The notes: generated by a model not told the origin, from the letters alone. A stretch of DNA of 64,000 nt from an uncultured beta proteobacterium (GCA_903889565.1 CAISYC010000005.1:124001-188000); one strand, 5' to 3'. Positions 50,914 through 60,139 are shown, numbered from the stretch's first letter. Made by a program: numbers and translations.

Positions 50914-52290
50914 TTATCCCCGGTACAGTTTACGCAAGGCGCAGATGTCCTTGATGCGGTCGAGTTCCCAGATCTCGGCAATCAGGTTTTCGGCGCCGCG
51001 CCTGCCAAGCACAGGGCCCATCAAGTCGAGGGCCTTCTCGGCCTCGTCTTCGCGCGTGACGGGATTCTCGTAGCTGCCCTTGGCCGCCATCGTTTGATGA
51101 GTGAGTGTACGCCCGTCCTTCAGAGCAATCGTCATGACACAGCGCCAGCGCCTCTGCGGATCAGTCAAAGCGGGGTCGCCGACCGCCTCTATGCATTCTT
51201 TTAGCGCCAGCACGCGGGAATCCTTCATGCGTGCGAAGTCATGCGCCGACGCCGACGTCACGGTGCCATCCAGCAACATGAGCGCGAGCAGATGGCGGAT
51301 CGAAATATTCGGCATATCGCGGTTATTGACGATCTCAAGCTCCTTGTCCGGTATGCGTGCGACAACTTTCTTTACATCGGCCGCCTTCAATCCGTGTTGC
51401 CTGATCATTTCGCGCAGTACGTGCAATGGTCCCTGGATCGGACCGCCGACCGGCCAGCATTTGATGGCCGATGTCAGCATCTTGTAATCGCGCCCAAGAT
51501 CGCGCGTGAGTTCGGCGCGGTCGGCGGCGGGCTCGAACGCATAGAAGAAGTCGCGTTCACCGGAAAAAATGTCCTCTACACCCGTGAAACCGTGTGCGGC
51601 TAGCAGCGCGGAGACAACACCGTTATGCGCCGGCATCCCGCCCCCGGCAAATGATTTCTGAATATGTTCCGGGTCGCGCAGAACTGCGGCGAGACCCGCT
51701 GCCTGCTGACCGCAATACGAGAGGGCAAAGCGGGTCTTCTGCTCATCGAGTTTGAGCAGCGCTGCGGCTGCGGCAGTCGCGCCGAATGCGCCGCCGAATG
51801 CGCCGCTGTAATGACCGGCGCGTTGAAACTCAATTGCCTTGAGCGCCAGCATCATGCGTGCGCAGACATCGTAACCGAGAACAACTGCGCGCAATAGCGC
51901 AGTGCCGGAACAGTGCCCGCTTTCGCCAATGGCAAGCGCAGCCGGCAGCACATTCCGCCCCGGGTGCGTCAGCGAAGCAGGATGCGTGTCGTCCATTTCG
52001 TCAGCGTGCGCAAACATGCCGTTTGCCAGCGCCGCTGCGGGCAGCGAACTCAATAGTCTCGTACCAACAATGCCGACAGCCGGCTTTCCACCGACCGACT
52101 TCACGTATGCGAGAACTTTTTTCCCCGGCGTCAGACGCGATCCGGCAATAATGGCTGCAAAAGTATCGAGCGTATGGAGCTTCGCGCGTTCAATCACCGG
52201 TTTGGGCAGCGGCTTTTTGATTGCGCGGGCGATATAGGCGCTCAATTGCTGTGTGATCGGAGAAATTTCAGCGCTTTTCTTTTTCACCAT
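50914..52290 (-). CDS. MmgE/PrpD-family protein
   Basis: A 458-aa protein without signal peptide. SPITQQLSAYIARAIKKPLPKPV, LHTLDTFAAIIAGSRLTPGKKVLAYVKSVGG, GMFAHADEMDDTHPASLTHPGRNVLPAAL and IKCWPVGGPIQGPLHVL all align with the Tat-type paralogue at 43705. Start taken at ATG 52290 (GGGA upstream); ATG 52305 is possible. Related enzymes act on 2-methylcitrate, aconitate or other tricarboxylates. It is coupled to the Bug gene that follows it. Confidence 0.9.
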   Translation of the reverse strand: MVKKKSAEISPITQQLSAYIARAIKKPLPKPVIERAKLHTLDTFAAIIAGSRLTPGKKVLAYVKSVGGKPAVGIVGTRLLSSLPAAALANGMFAHADEMDDTHPASLTHPGRNVLPAALAIGESGHCSGTALLRAVVLGYDVCARMMLALKAIEFQRAGHYSGAFGGAFGATAAAAALLKLDEQKTRFALSYCGQQAAGLAAVLRDPEHIQKSFAGGGMPAHNGVVSALLAAHGFTGVEDIFSGERDFFYAFEPAADRAELTRDLGRDYKMLTSAIKCWPVGGPIQGPLHVLREMIRQHGLKAADVKKVVARIPDKELEIVNNRDMPNISIRHLLALMLLDGTVTSASAHDFARMKDSRVLALKECIEAVGDPALTDPQRRWRCVMTIALKDGRTLTHQTMAAKGSYENPVTREDEAEKALDLMGPVLGRRGAENLIAEIWELDRIKDICALRKLYRG

Positions 52291-52339
52291 GTTTTCCCGG
52301 GTCATTAAAGGAATTAATTTTAAAAAAAATGGCGTCGCA

Positions 52340-53344
52340 TTACTTCGCCAACCCCAGCTCGCCCAGAATTGCACGCAGTTCGACAAATTGCTGGTCCATG
52401 AATTTCCGGGTTTGCTGACTGTCGAGGTAGGTGTCACCAAGCAGGTTGGTTTCAATGTCGCTTTTCCACGCGCCGGTCTTTACGATTTTGGCGAAAGCAT
52501 CGTTCCAGAATCGGATATGTTGGTCGCTCATGCCCTTCGGTCCGATGACCGTGCGCCAGTTCGCGAAAACGGCGGAAACACCCATTTCTTTCCAGGTCGG
52601 TATCGCGGACATCGCGCCGCCGAGCCGCGTATCTGACGACACGCCCAGAATCCGGACCTTGCCGGCCTGCATCAACTGCAACATCGCCGATACCGGATTG
52701 GCGACAACATCGACGTGTCCACCCATCAAAGCCGTCACCGCCTCCGCCGAACCATTGAAAATCACGACTTTTAGCCGCTTGATGTTGCCGCCGGCCGCAC
52801 GCGCCAGCAATGCCGCAGCAATATGGTTGTGATTGCCCGCGGAATTGGCGAGTGCAATACTGACCGAACCCGTATCGATTTTGAACCGCGAAAGCAGGTC
52901 GCGGCCGGTTTTCAGCGGCGACTCCGCGCTAACCGTGAAACCGACGTAATCGGCCCCCATCTGTGCCAATGGGGTCAGTTCGGTGTAATTCACCGGGCTG
53001 ACGCCGATAAGATAACTGGTGATAATGCTGGGCGACGACACCATAATATAGCTGCCATTGCCTGCATGCTGGTTCAAATAGTTCAATGCAATGGCGCCGC
53101 CGCCGCCGGGTTTGTTGACCACTACTGCCGGCGCGGCCAATAATTTTTCCTCGCGTAACAAACGCTCGATCAGGCGCGCCATCGCATCACTGCTGCTGCC
53201 GGCCGACGTAGCGACGATGATTTCGACATGCTGGTCCGGTTTCCACGCCGGCACCGCAGCAATACATTCGGCACCAACAATGGACAGCAAAAACGCTGTC
53301 GCGATCCGCCAGTACGCGTAATTCGATGGATTGTCATGAATCAT
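52340..53344 (-). CDS. TctC-type receptor, divergent subtype
   Basis: A 334-aa receptor. ATG 53344 follows GGAGGAG at five bases; the signal peptide ends near GAECIAAV. Mature text WKPDQHVEIIVATSAGSSSDAMARLIERLLREEKL and VNKPGGGGAIALNYLNQHAGNGSYIMV match the receptor at 48911, not the standard Bug proteins. The coding region is visibly poorer in G+C than its neighbours, more so toward the next gene, suggesting a different history. Part of the nine-gene operon. Confidence 0.88.
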   Translation of the reverse strand: MIHDNPSNYAYWRIATAFLLSIVGAECIAAVPAWKPDQHVEIIVATSAGSSSDAMARLIERLLREEKLLAAPAVVVNKPGGGGAIALNYLNQHAGNGSYIMVSSPSIITSYLIGVSPVNYTELTPLAQMGADYVGFTVSAESPLKTGRDLLSRFKIDTGSVSIALANSAGNHNHIAAALLARAAGGNIKRLKVVIFNGSAEAVTALMGGHVDVVANPVSAMLQLMQAGKVRILGVSSDTRLGGAMSAIPTWKEMGVSAVFANWRTVIGPKGMSDQHIRFWNDAFAKIVKTGAWKSDIETNLLGDTYLDSQQTRKFMDQQFVELRAILGELGLAK

Positions 53345-53375
53345 TACTGCTCCTCCAGTTGCCATAGCTCCGAAT

Positions 53376-54335
53376 TCAATCAGAATGAATTTTCGCTTCG
53401 TTGATGACAACGCTCCAGGTCTTCATTTCTTTGTCAATGTATTTACCGGTGTCATGCGGGGAAAGTCCCGCCACTTCAAAACCGAGGTCGGCGATACGTG
53501 AAGAAACTTCGGGTTTTTTGAGGACAGCCAAAATATCAAAGTTGATCATGGCAACAAGCGCTGTTGGCATATTATTTGGCCCCATCAGCGCGTACCAGTT
53601 ATCCACCGCATAGCCCGCTACGCCAGCTTCCGCGATCGTCGGCACCTCAGGCATCGGGGCGGCGCGCTTCGCACCCGCCACCGCCAGCGCGCGCAGGCGG
53701 TTGGCCCTGACATGCTGAATCACCGCACCGACTGCGGTAAACAACAACGGCGTCTGCCCGGCGACAATGGCAGCCGTCGCCGCACCTGCCCCCTTGTACG
53801 GCACGTGCACAAGATTGATCGAGGCCATTCGCTTGAGCAATTCCATGCACAAGTGACCCGTGCTGCCGCTGCCCGACGACGCATAGTTCAAGAGTCCCGG
53901 CTGCTCCTTTGCCAGCGCAATCAATTCTTTTACCGAACGAACCGGCAATGACGGATGAGCAACCAATGCGTTGGCTGACATCGCGATCATGATAATCGGG
54001 GTAAATTCCCTCGCGGTATCGTAGGGCAGATTTCTGTTGAGAAATGGGTTGGTCGCAAAGCCAGGCGCAACCAGCAACAACGTGTATCCGTCTGCCGTCG
54101 CACGCGCAACTATCTCGGTGCCGATGATACCGCCGGCGCCCGCGCGGTTATCAATCACGATCTGCTGTTGCCATTTCTCGGCCAACGCCGGCGCAACCAC
54201 ACGCGCAAGCAAGTCCAGCGCGCCGCCGGGAGTCGATGGCACCACTATGCGCAATGAGTGGACTGGAAAACCGGCAGCATGCGCACTCATCATTGCCATA
54301 AATCCTACGACCAACATGCAAAGACGCTGCTTCAT
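53376..54335 (-). CDS. Bug/TctC-type receptor, low-GC gene
   Basis: A 319-aa receptor. Signal peptide cut near MSAHA. Mature start AGFPVHSLRIVVPSTPGGALDLLARVVAP; IDNRAGAGGIIGTEIVARATADGYTLLLVAP; HVPYKGAGAATAAIVAGQTP; C-terminus KTWSVVINEAKIHSD. Many A/T-ending codons make it clearly less G/C-rich than most genes here (by eye close to 50 % at its 3' end). It is followed after 31 bases by the TctC-type gene of similar composition. Confidence 0.92.
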   Translation of the reverse strand: MKQRLCMLVVGFMAMMSAHAAGFPVHSLRIVVPSTPGGALDLLARVVAPALAEKWQQQIVIDNRAGAGGIIGTEIVARATADGYTLLLVAPGFATNPFLNRNLPYDTAREFTPIIMIAMSANALVAHPSLPVRSVKELIALAKEQPGLLNYASSGSGSTGHLCMELLKRMASINLVHVPYKGAGAATAAIVAGQTPLLFTAVGAVIQHVRANRLRALAVAGAKRAAPMPEVPTIAEAGVAGYAVDNWYALMGPNNMPTALVAMINFDILAVLKKPEVSSRIADLGFEVAGLSPHDTGKYIDKEMKTWSVVINEAKIHSD

Positions 54336-54337
54336 GT

Positions 54338-55294
54338 TTAATCCGTTCTAATGCCTGCCGCGCGAATGATTTTGCCGCTGCGCGCCATGTCCGCCTTGAT
54401 CGCGGCAGCAAATTCCGCGGGCGTGCTGGTCTGGACGTCGATGCCGGATTTAAGCAATCGATCCCGTGTTTCCACCGTGTTGAGCACTGCCACGGTCTCT
54501 GCGTTCAGACGCGCAATGATCGCGCGCGGTGTCGCCGCCGGCGCAAACAACCCGAGTGTCGATTCAGAAGCGTAGCCCGGCAGTCCCGAGGCCGCGACCG
54601 TCGGCAAACCCGGCATGACTGACGATGGCTGTGCAGTAGTCACAGCCAGCGCGCGCAACCGTCCGGCGCTCACATGCGGCGCCGCCGAGGTGGCGGTGGC
54701 AAACATGACTTCGACGCGGCCGCTGACGACGTCATTGAGCGCAAGTGCCGCACCCTTGTAGTTGACCTGCACCAGATTGACACCGGCCATCGCCTTGAAC
54801 AGTTCACCTGCAATGTGATTCGAATTGCCGGCGCCCGAAGTCGCGTAATTAAGTGCGCCCGGTTTTTCCTTGGCCAGCGCGATCAACTCCTGCACCGATC
54901 TGACCGGCAACGCGGGATGGACCACGAGCACGTTAGGTACCGTCGCGGCGAGCGTCACCGGCGCAAAGTCGCGCAACGGATCGAACGGCATGCTGTCACG
55001 CATGAAGGGCGACAGCCAGATCACGATACCCGCCAGCATCAATGTATGCCCGTCAGGCGGCGCTTTGGCCACAATCTCGCCGGGCACCATACCGCCGGGC
55101 CGGTTGTCCACAATTACCTGCTGATTCAGGCGGGCTGTCAGGCCGAGCGCAACCACGCGTGCGGTGAAATCGCCGGCACCGCCGACGCCGGACGCAAGCA
55201 AGCGAACCGGCCTGGTCGGGTACTGCTGTGCGAAGGCGGTGCCGGCCGCGATTGCCGCATACAACAGAACGTTTGCATGCGCCCGCGGGTTCAT
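54338..55294 (-). CDS. Bug/TctC-type receptor
   Basis: A 318-aa receptor. Signal peptide cut near GTAFAQ. Mature start QYPTRPVRLLASGVGGAGDFTARVVALGL; VDNRPGGMVPGEIVAKAPPDGHTL; GIVIWLSPFMRDSMPFDPLRDFAPVTLA; QVNYKGAALALNDVV. The WLSPFMRD block is shared with the receptor at 40220. It overlaps no gene but is only two bases from the next receptor and three from the hydrolase gene, a tight operon. Confidence 0.92.
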   Translation of the reverse strand: MNPRAHANVLLYAAIAAGTAFAQQYPTRPVRLLASGVGGAGDFTARVVALGLTARLNQQVIVDNRPGGMVPGEIVAKAPPDGHTLMLAGIVIWLSPFMRDSMPFDPLRDFAPVTLAATVPNVLVVHPALPVRSVQELIALAKEKPGALNYATSGAGNSNHIAGELFKAMAGVNLVQVNYKGAALALNDVVSGRVEVMFATATSAAPHVSAGRLRALAVTTAQPSSVMPGLPTVAASGLPGYASESTLGLFAPAATPRAIIARLNAETVAVLNTVETRDRLLKSGIDVQTSTPAEFAAAIKADMARSGKIIRAAGIRTD

Positions 55295-55297
55295 CGC

Positions 55298-56140
55298 TTA
55301 TTCGCGGCAGACTATGCCGTCGTGTTGCGCGGCGAAGTGCAGCAGCGCCGTCGCGCAGGTCACCGGTTCGATCGTGTTGATCGCGTGAAAGCGTGATGCG
55401 AGCCGGATCACTTGCGCATGCGGAACGTTGGCCTTCAGGATTTCGATCTGCTCATCGCCGGAAATAGGACCAGCCGTCGGATAAAGACCCAGCATCGGCG
55501 CCTTGATACGCGGCAGGAACGGCATCAGGTCGAGACCGTGCGAATAGTTATATGTAGCGACCAGCACCTCGACATCCGCCTCACCCATTTCATCGACGAA
55601 CCATTTCATCATGCCGGGATCGGCATCCGGCGGAAAACGGCGCCCGGCGTTCGACGCCGCTGCCCAGCCGCGCGCGCCCATCTTGCGCAGCGCCTCGGCG
55701 CGCGAGGCATGACCGTACATCGATGCCTTTTCATCCTTGCCATGCAGATGCATCGGCGACGAGACGATGGTCAGGGTACGAAACAGTTCGGGGCGCTCGG
55801 CCGCGAACGCCATGCCGAGGATGCCGCCCAGCGATTCGCCGCAATAATGCACGGGGCCGCCGCCCAGCTCGCCAACCAGCGCGCTGAAATCGTCGATATA
55901 GGCGGCGAGGTTGACGTCGCGCTTGAGATCGAAATCGCGCGACGACAAACCAAGCCCGCGCAGATCGGGTCGCACCACTTTGTAAAAGCGCGCGAGGTAA
56001 GGCACCCAGCTGTACCAGACCTTGTGCGAGCGCGCGAAGCCGTGCTGCAGCACCAGGAACGGTGCGTTCTTCCACGGGTCGGTGAAATCGTCGATTGTGT
56101 AATGCAGGGTCGGCTTACCCGCGCGCTCCAGATACGGCAT
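55298..56140 (-). CDS. alpha/beta hydrolase, paralogue of the one at 41856
   Basis: A 280-aa hydrolase. Oxyanion text LQHGFARSHKVWYSW, nucleophile Ser103 in HYCGESLGG, and catalytic His in LASRFHAINTIEP. Sequence and length align from end to end with the 282-aa protein at 41856. The ATG at 56140 follows GAGGAG at six bases. Both copies neighbour Bug receptors and an MmgE/PrpD gene, so both regions probably handle related esters, lactones or thioesters. Substrate unknown. Confidence 0.92.
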   Translation of the reverse strand: MPYLERAGKPTLHYTIDDFTDPWKNAPFLVLQHGFARSHKVWYSWVPYLARFYKVVRPDLRGLGLSSRDFDLKRDVNLAAYIDDFSALVGELGGGPVHYCGESLGGILGMAFAAERPELFRTLTIVSSPMHLHGKDEKASMYGHASRAEALRKMGARGWAAASNAGRRFPPDADPGMMKWFVDEMGEADVEVLVATYNYSHGLDLMPFLPRIKAPMLGLYPTAGPISGDEQIEILKANVPHAQVIRLASRFHAINTIEPVTCATALLHFAAQHDGIVCRE

Positions 56141-56210
56141 TGCAGCTCCTCGAAAATCTTTTTTTAGGTATGTGGCGATTCTAACGCGCCGGCACTGCGG
56201 CAAAGCGCAT

Positions 56211-57203
56211 TCAATCCAGATGCGCCCCGGTCGCTTTCACCACCTTCGCCCATTTCTCGAGTTCGGCGCGCATCATTTTTTCAAAGGCGGCCGGTGTGCC
56301 GGCGACGACCTCGGCGCCATCGTCCTGCAATTTCTGCCGTACCTCGGGCGTATTCAGAATGGCGACGATTTCGCGATTGAGTCGATCAACAACGGGTTTG
56401 GGCGTGCCGGCCGGCGCGAGCACGCCGTACCAGGTGGCGACGTCGTACCCCGGCACGCCGCTCTCCGCAACCGTCGGCACGTCAGGCAGCGCCACAACGC
56501 GATGCAACGAGGTCACAGCCAGTGCGCGCACGCGCCCGGCGCGCAGCACTGACTGAATCGGCAACATGCCGGCGAACATCGCCTGAATCTGGCCGCCCAG
56601 CAGATCGATGACCGCCGGTCCCATGCCCTTGTACGGGATGTGCTGCGCCGGCAGGCCCGTCATGTATTTGAACAGTTCGATCGACATGTGCGCACCGCTG
56701 CCGTTGCCGGCGGAACCGAAATTCAGTTTCGACGAGTTAGCCCGGCCGTAAGCAATCAACTCGCGCGCGGTAGTGACCGGCAGTTGCGGATTGACCACCA
56801 GCACCAGCGGTGCCGTTGTCACCTGCGTGATCGGCGCGAAATCATCGACGGCGCGGTAGCCGGCCTTCGGATTCAAGCCCGGATTCGTCGTGTGCGACGA
56901 ATAGGCCATCAGCAGCGTGTAACCGTCGGCCGGTGCCTTGGCGGTGATTTCGGCGGCAACCACGCCGCCGGCGCCGCCGCGGTTATCGATGACGATGCTG
57001 CCCTTCAATGCCTCGGCAAGGCGCGGCGCAATGATGCGCGAAAGAAAATCCGTCGAACCGCCCGGCGGCGCCGGCGTGATCAGGCGGATCGGACGGTTCG
57101 GATAATCGCCGGAAGCGATCTTCTCGGCAGCCGGCGCAACGTGCGCCGCCGACAGAAACAGCGCAAACAAAACCGCAGATGCAATGCCTGAATTTCGATT
57201 CAT
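56211..57203 (-). CDS. Bug/TctC-type receptor
   Basis: A 330-aa receptor. Signal peptide cut near VAPAAEK. Mature start SGDYPNRPIRLITPAPPGGSTDFLSRIIAP; IDNRGGAGGVVAAEITAKAPADGYTLLMAYSSH; HIPYKGMGPAVIDLLGGQ; C-terminus KWAKVVKATGAHLD. ATG 57203 was preferred to ATG 57215 because it gives a shorter, regular signal; neither has a strong ribosome site. Follows the acyl-CoA ligase gene by 25 bases. Confidence 0.92.
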   Translation of the reverse strand: MNRNSGIASAVLFALFLSAAHVAPAAEKIASGDYPNRPIRLITPAPPGGSTDFLSRIIAPRLAEALKGSIVIDNRGGAGGVVAAEITAKAPADGYTLLMAYSSHTTNPGLNPKAGYRAVDDFAPITQVTTAPLVLVVNPQLPVTTARELIAYGRANSSKLNFGSAGNGSGAHMSIELFKYMTGLPAQHIPYKGMGPAVIDLLGGQIQAMFAGMLPIQSVLRAGRVRALAVTSLHRVVALPDVPTVAESGVPGYDVATWYGVLAPAGTPKPVVDRLNREIVAILNTPEVRQKLQDDGAEVVAGTPAAFEKMMRAELEKWAKVVKATGAHLD

Positions 57204-57228
57204 AAGCGCTCGCAATTGGATTGCCGGA

Positions 57229-58851
57229 TCAGCGCACTGCCTCGGCTCGCGCCATCAGCGTCGCATCTTTTTTCAGAAGATGTTTGGCCACCTTGCCCGT
57301 CGGCGTGCGCGGCAGTTCGTCGGCGAAGACCACATAACGCGGCACCTTGAACGCGGCCAGCCGCTCGGCACACCACGCCGCGATCTCCTGCACCGTCACC
57401 GCCTGCTGCGGCTTGCGCACCACCACCGCAAGCGCTTCCTCGCCGCTGATCTCGTCGCTGACCGCGATGACGCCCACGCCCGACACCGCCGGATGCGCGC
57501 CGATCACGCGGTCGAGTTCGGCGCCGGAAATGTTTTCACCGCGGCGGCGGATGATGTCTTTCTTGCGCGCGATGAAGCTGTACCAGCCGTCCGCATTGCG
57601 GCACACCAGATCGCCGGTGTAAAACCAGCCGTCGCGAATGGCGGCCGCCGTCTGCGCCGGGTCTTTGTAGTACCCCTGCAGCATGGTCGGCAGGCGCACC
57701 AGCATTTCACCGCTCACGCCGTCGGCCACGTCGCGGCCGTCATCGTCGATGATTCGCACCTCGGTCCACGGCATCAGCTTGCCGGGATAAATGCCGGGCG
57801 CGCCCATGCTGCCGCGCGTCTGCTTTGCCTCGACCGGCACGCCGAAGGTACCGGGCACCTCGGTCATGCCAAAACCCTCGACCAGCTTTTTGACGCCGAA
57901 TTCCCCGGTGAAGGTATCGACGATCTCATCGGTGAGTCCGCCGCAGACGATGATCTCGAGGCAATGCCGGTCATCGAATTCGCTGCGCGGCCGCCGCGCC
58001 AGTATCGTCATCCCGGCCAGCATCACGTTGGCACGCGTCACCTGTGTTTTCGCGGCCAGGGTCCAGAACCGGGACGCGCTGAAACGCGGGGCAATCACCA
58101 GACAACCGCCGACGACAAAGGTGCCGGCGACGGAATAAAAAAGCGCATTGATGTGAAACATCGGCAGCACGATCAGTGCGCGGTTACGCGGCTGCAAATA
58201 GGAGCGCTCGATTTCGCGTTCGCCGGACAAACAAAAACTGCGCTGACTGTGCATCACGCCTTTTGGAAAACCCGTGGTACCCGAGGTGTAAATGATGACA
58301 ACGGTGTCATCGGCCCGGCCCGCGGGCGCGGGAATCGCTGCGTTCGCTTCCGCCACCAGCGCATCGAGTGAAGGCACCGAAGCGTCCTCACCAAGGACGC
58401 GCATGAACCAGGGTGCCGGCGACATCTCCGCAGTGGCGGCGCGCGCGACCGCGAGGGTCGCGTCGGAACAGGCCACGGCCGATACACCGGCATGGTTCAG
58501 CACGTAACGCGCTTCCTCCACGCCGTATTCCGGATTGACCGGCACCATGATGGCGCCGAGACGCGCCAGTGCGCACAACAACCGCACGTGCGCATCGCTG
58601 TTGCCCGCCATTACGGCAACGCGATCGCCGCGACGGATGCCGCGCGCCGCCAGCATGCCGGCCGTTGTGCCGGCGGCCTCGACGAAAGCCGCCCAGGTCC
58701 AGGCTTTGTCGTTGAACAATATGCACGGGCGGGTCGCTTCGGGATGCAGGCGCGACTGCAACAGGGCGTCAAGCGTGTAATCGTGCCCGGGAAACGCCGC
58801 GAGTACCGCTGCGGGCTTGATGAAATCGGCTATCGTGCGTTTTGACACCAT
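57229..58851 (-). CDS. AMP-forming acyl-CoA synthetase
   Basis: A 540-aa adenylating enzyme that activates a carboxylic acid to its CoA thioester. The P-loop is IIYTSGTTGFPKGVMHS (about residues 191-207); GFGMTEVPGTF, the hinge region YTGDLVCRNADGWYSFIARKKDIIRRRGENISGAE and the catalytic C-terminal Lys in RTPTGKVAKHLL are intact. It resembles crotonobetaine/carnitine and short aromatic acid ligases but the substrate is open. It is the first gene of the nine-gene minus-strand operon and fits a path of uptake, activation and beta-oxidation-like conversion. Confidence 0.93.
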   Translation of the reverse strand: MVSKRTIADFIKPAAVLAAFPGHDYTLDALLQSRLHPEATRPCILFNDKAWTWAAFVEAAGTTAGMLAARGIRRGDRVAVMAGNSDAHVRLLCALARLGAIMVPVNPEYGVEEARYVLNHAGVSAVACSDATLAVARAATAEMSPAPWFMRVLGEDASVPSLDALVAEANAAIPAPAGRADDTVVIIYTSGTTGFPKGVMHSQRSFCLSGEREIERSYLQPRNRALIVLPMFHINALFYSVAGTFVVGGCLVIAPRFSASRFWTLAAKTQVTRANVMLAGMTILARRPRSEFDDRHCLEIIVCGGLTDEIVDTFTGEFGVKKLVEGFGMTEVPGTFGVPVEAKQTRGSMGAPGIYPGKLMPWTEVRIIDDDGRDVADGVSGEMLVRLPTMLQGYYKDPAQTAAAIRDGWFYTGDLVCRNADGWYSFIARKKDIIRRRGENISGAELDRVIGAHPAVSGVGVIAVSDEISGEEALAVVVRKPQQAVTVQEIAAWCAERLAAFKVPRYVVFADELPRTPTGKVAKHLLKKDATLMARAEAVR

Positions 58852-59221
58852 GATTCAGTCGGGCGGCGTCACCGCCGCCCGCTCCCGGCAAATTGATTTG
58901 TGCAGCCCGCAGCCATTTTGGCCTGCGTGATCTTCATACTGTCCGCGGTGACAATGTCGCGCTTCGACGCCATGGTCTGGTTGCATATCCGGACCTGCCG
59001 ACCTGAACCCGTTTGGGGGCGCCCGTCGCCGCGCGCCTGCCGTAGTGCTGTTGTGGCAATTTGGCGCCACCGGGAAGCAATTCTTCGGGGTTGTATGGCT
59101 ACACCTTGTCGATCTGGATGATGCAGTCCTTCGCCGTCCGCGCGCGACAAATGCACCTTGCCGCCTGCGGCGCGGTGCATATTTCGGCATCGTCGTCCCG
59201 CGTCCGCGGGTTTGAAAGAAT
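58852..59221. other. 370-base gap, perhaps a degraded small gene
   Basis: No intact gene with a ribosome site is visible. On the minus strand, stretches such as ICNQTMASKRDIVTADSMKITQAKM and, in another frame, DCIIQIDKV and YNPEELLPGGAKLPQQHYG look protein-like but are in different frames and broken by a stop, as in a decayed coding sequence. A hairpin GTCCCGCGTCCGCGGG (near 59193) may end the upstream transcript. Assignment is tentative. Confidence 0.25.
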
Positions 59222-59995
59222 TTACGGCGCGATTACACTGCGGATGTACCAGGGAAAGCTGTCCCAGCTGACGAGTTTTTCGCTGCCGTCGAACAGGCTG
59301 GCGATTTTGCCGCCGCCGGCCTTGTACGAAAATTTCTTCACGTGGTCCGGCGGGTTGGTCGTCGCATTGCGCATGATGTCGATCGCCTGCTCGACCTTGA
59401 AAATCTGGAATTTGGCGGGATCGCGCGGATCGTAAAACTTCGTTTCGCCGCCGCCTCTGACCGCGGGACCGCGCTGGTATTCGATATGCGCTTCCATGCG
59501 CTCGCCGCTCGGCGCGGCGAATTCCCAGTCTTCGCTGCCGCTGCTGACGCCGCCCGAGGCGCTCGCGCTGCGCGCCATTTTCGCAACCGGCGCATGCTGA
59601 TAGACGCCGAAATCGCCCGGCGCGTCGGCGGCATTTTCAGTGAGCCCGTGAATAATCATCTGGCTGATCACGATGCTGCCGGGTTGGCGAACCGGAATCG
59701 CCAAGTAGACGAGCCGCGCGCTCGGGCGCGCGGCCGGCTTGCCGTCGCTACCCATGATGGCGAAGCGGTCGATGAAAATCATGCGCAAATTGGCGTCCTT
59801 CGCCGGCCCCGCGGTCGCCACCGCAGGCTCCCAGCCTGCAGGCAGCATTTGCGCCAGCGCCGCATCATTGACGTGAAAGTCGAGTTGCAGGCGGTGTTCG
59901 GCTGCCTGTTCGAGCGTGGTTTGTGCGATGCCCATGCCGGGCAACAGCAAGAGTCCGCCGACAAAAGCGGCAATCGCCAAGATGCAATGTTTCAT
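59222..59995 (-). CDS. exported hypothetical protein, possibly acetoacetate-decarboxylase-like fold
   Basis: A 257-aa protein with a signal peptide ending near GMGIAQ. The mature part begins with LQLDFHVNDAALAQMLPAGWEPAVATAGPAKDANLRMIFIDRF, which resembles the start of acetoacetate decarboxylase/DUF2071-like barrels, and continues LVYLAIPVRQPGSIVISQMIIHG. No catalytic Lys can be assigned. It ends SWDSFPWYIRSVIAP. No clear operon partner. Function not assigned. Confidence 0.6.
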   Translation of the reverse strand: MKHCILAIAAFVGGLLLLPGMGIAQTTLEQAAEHRLQLDFHVNDAALAQMLPAGWEPAVATAGPAKDANLRMIFIDRFAIMGSDGKPAARPSARLVYLAIPVRQPGSIVISQMIIHGLTENAADAPGDFGVYQHAPVAKMARSASASGGVSSGSEDWEFAAPSGERMEAHIEYQRGPAVRGGGETKFYDPRDPAKFQIFKVEQAIDIMRNATTNPPDHVKKFSYKAGGGKIASLFDGSEKLVSWDSFPWYIRSVIAP

Positions 59996-60083
59996 GTTCT
60001 CCCCCGGTTATTTTTTTGACCCAGCATTGTAAAGCCGCGCACTGGGGGGCGGACGCCGAAATCACCGCCAGGACCGACAGGGC

Positions 60084-60116
60084 TTGCAATTACGAATAGG
60101 AATGATTATCATTAAA
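60084..60116 (+). promoter_or_regulatory. Fur-controlled promoter of the iron-uptake cluster
   Basis: TTGCAA (60084-60089) and TATCAT (60107-60112) lie 17 bases apart. The perfect palindrome AATGAT-T-ATCATT (60101-60113), the core of the Fur box, covers the -10, so iron-loaded Fur would block RNA polymerase. The controlled genes encode a cupredoxin and an FTR1 permease. Confidence 0.82.
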
Positions 60117-60139
60117 GAACTTTTACGGGAGATGCCTTG

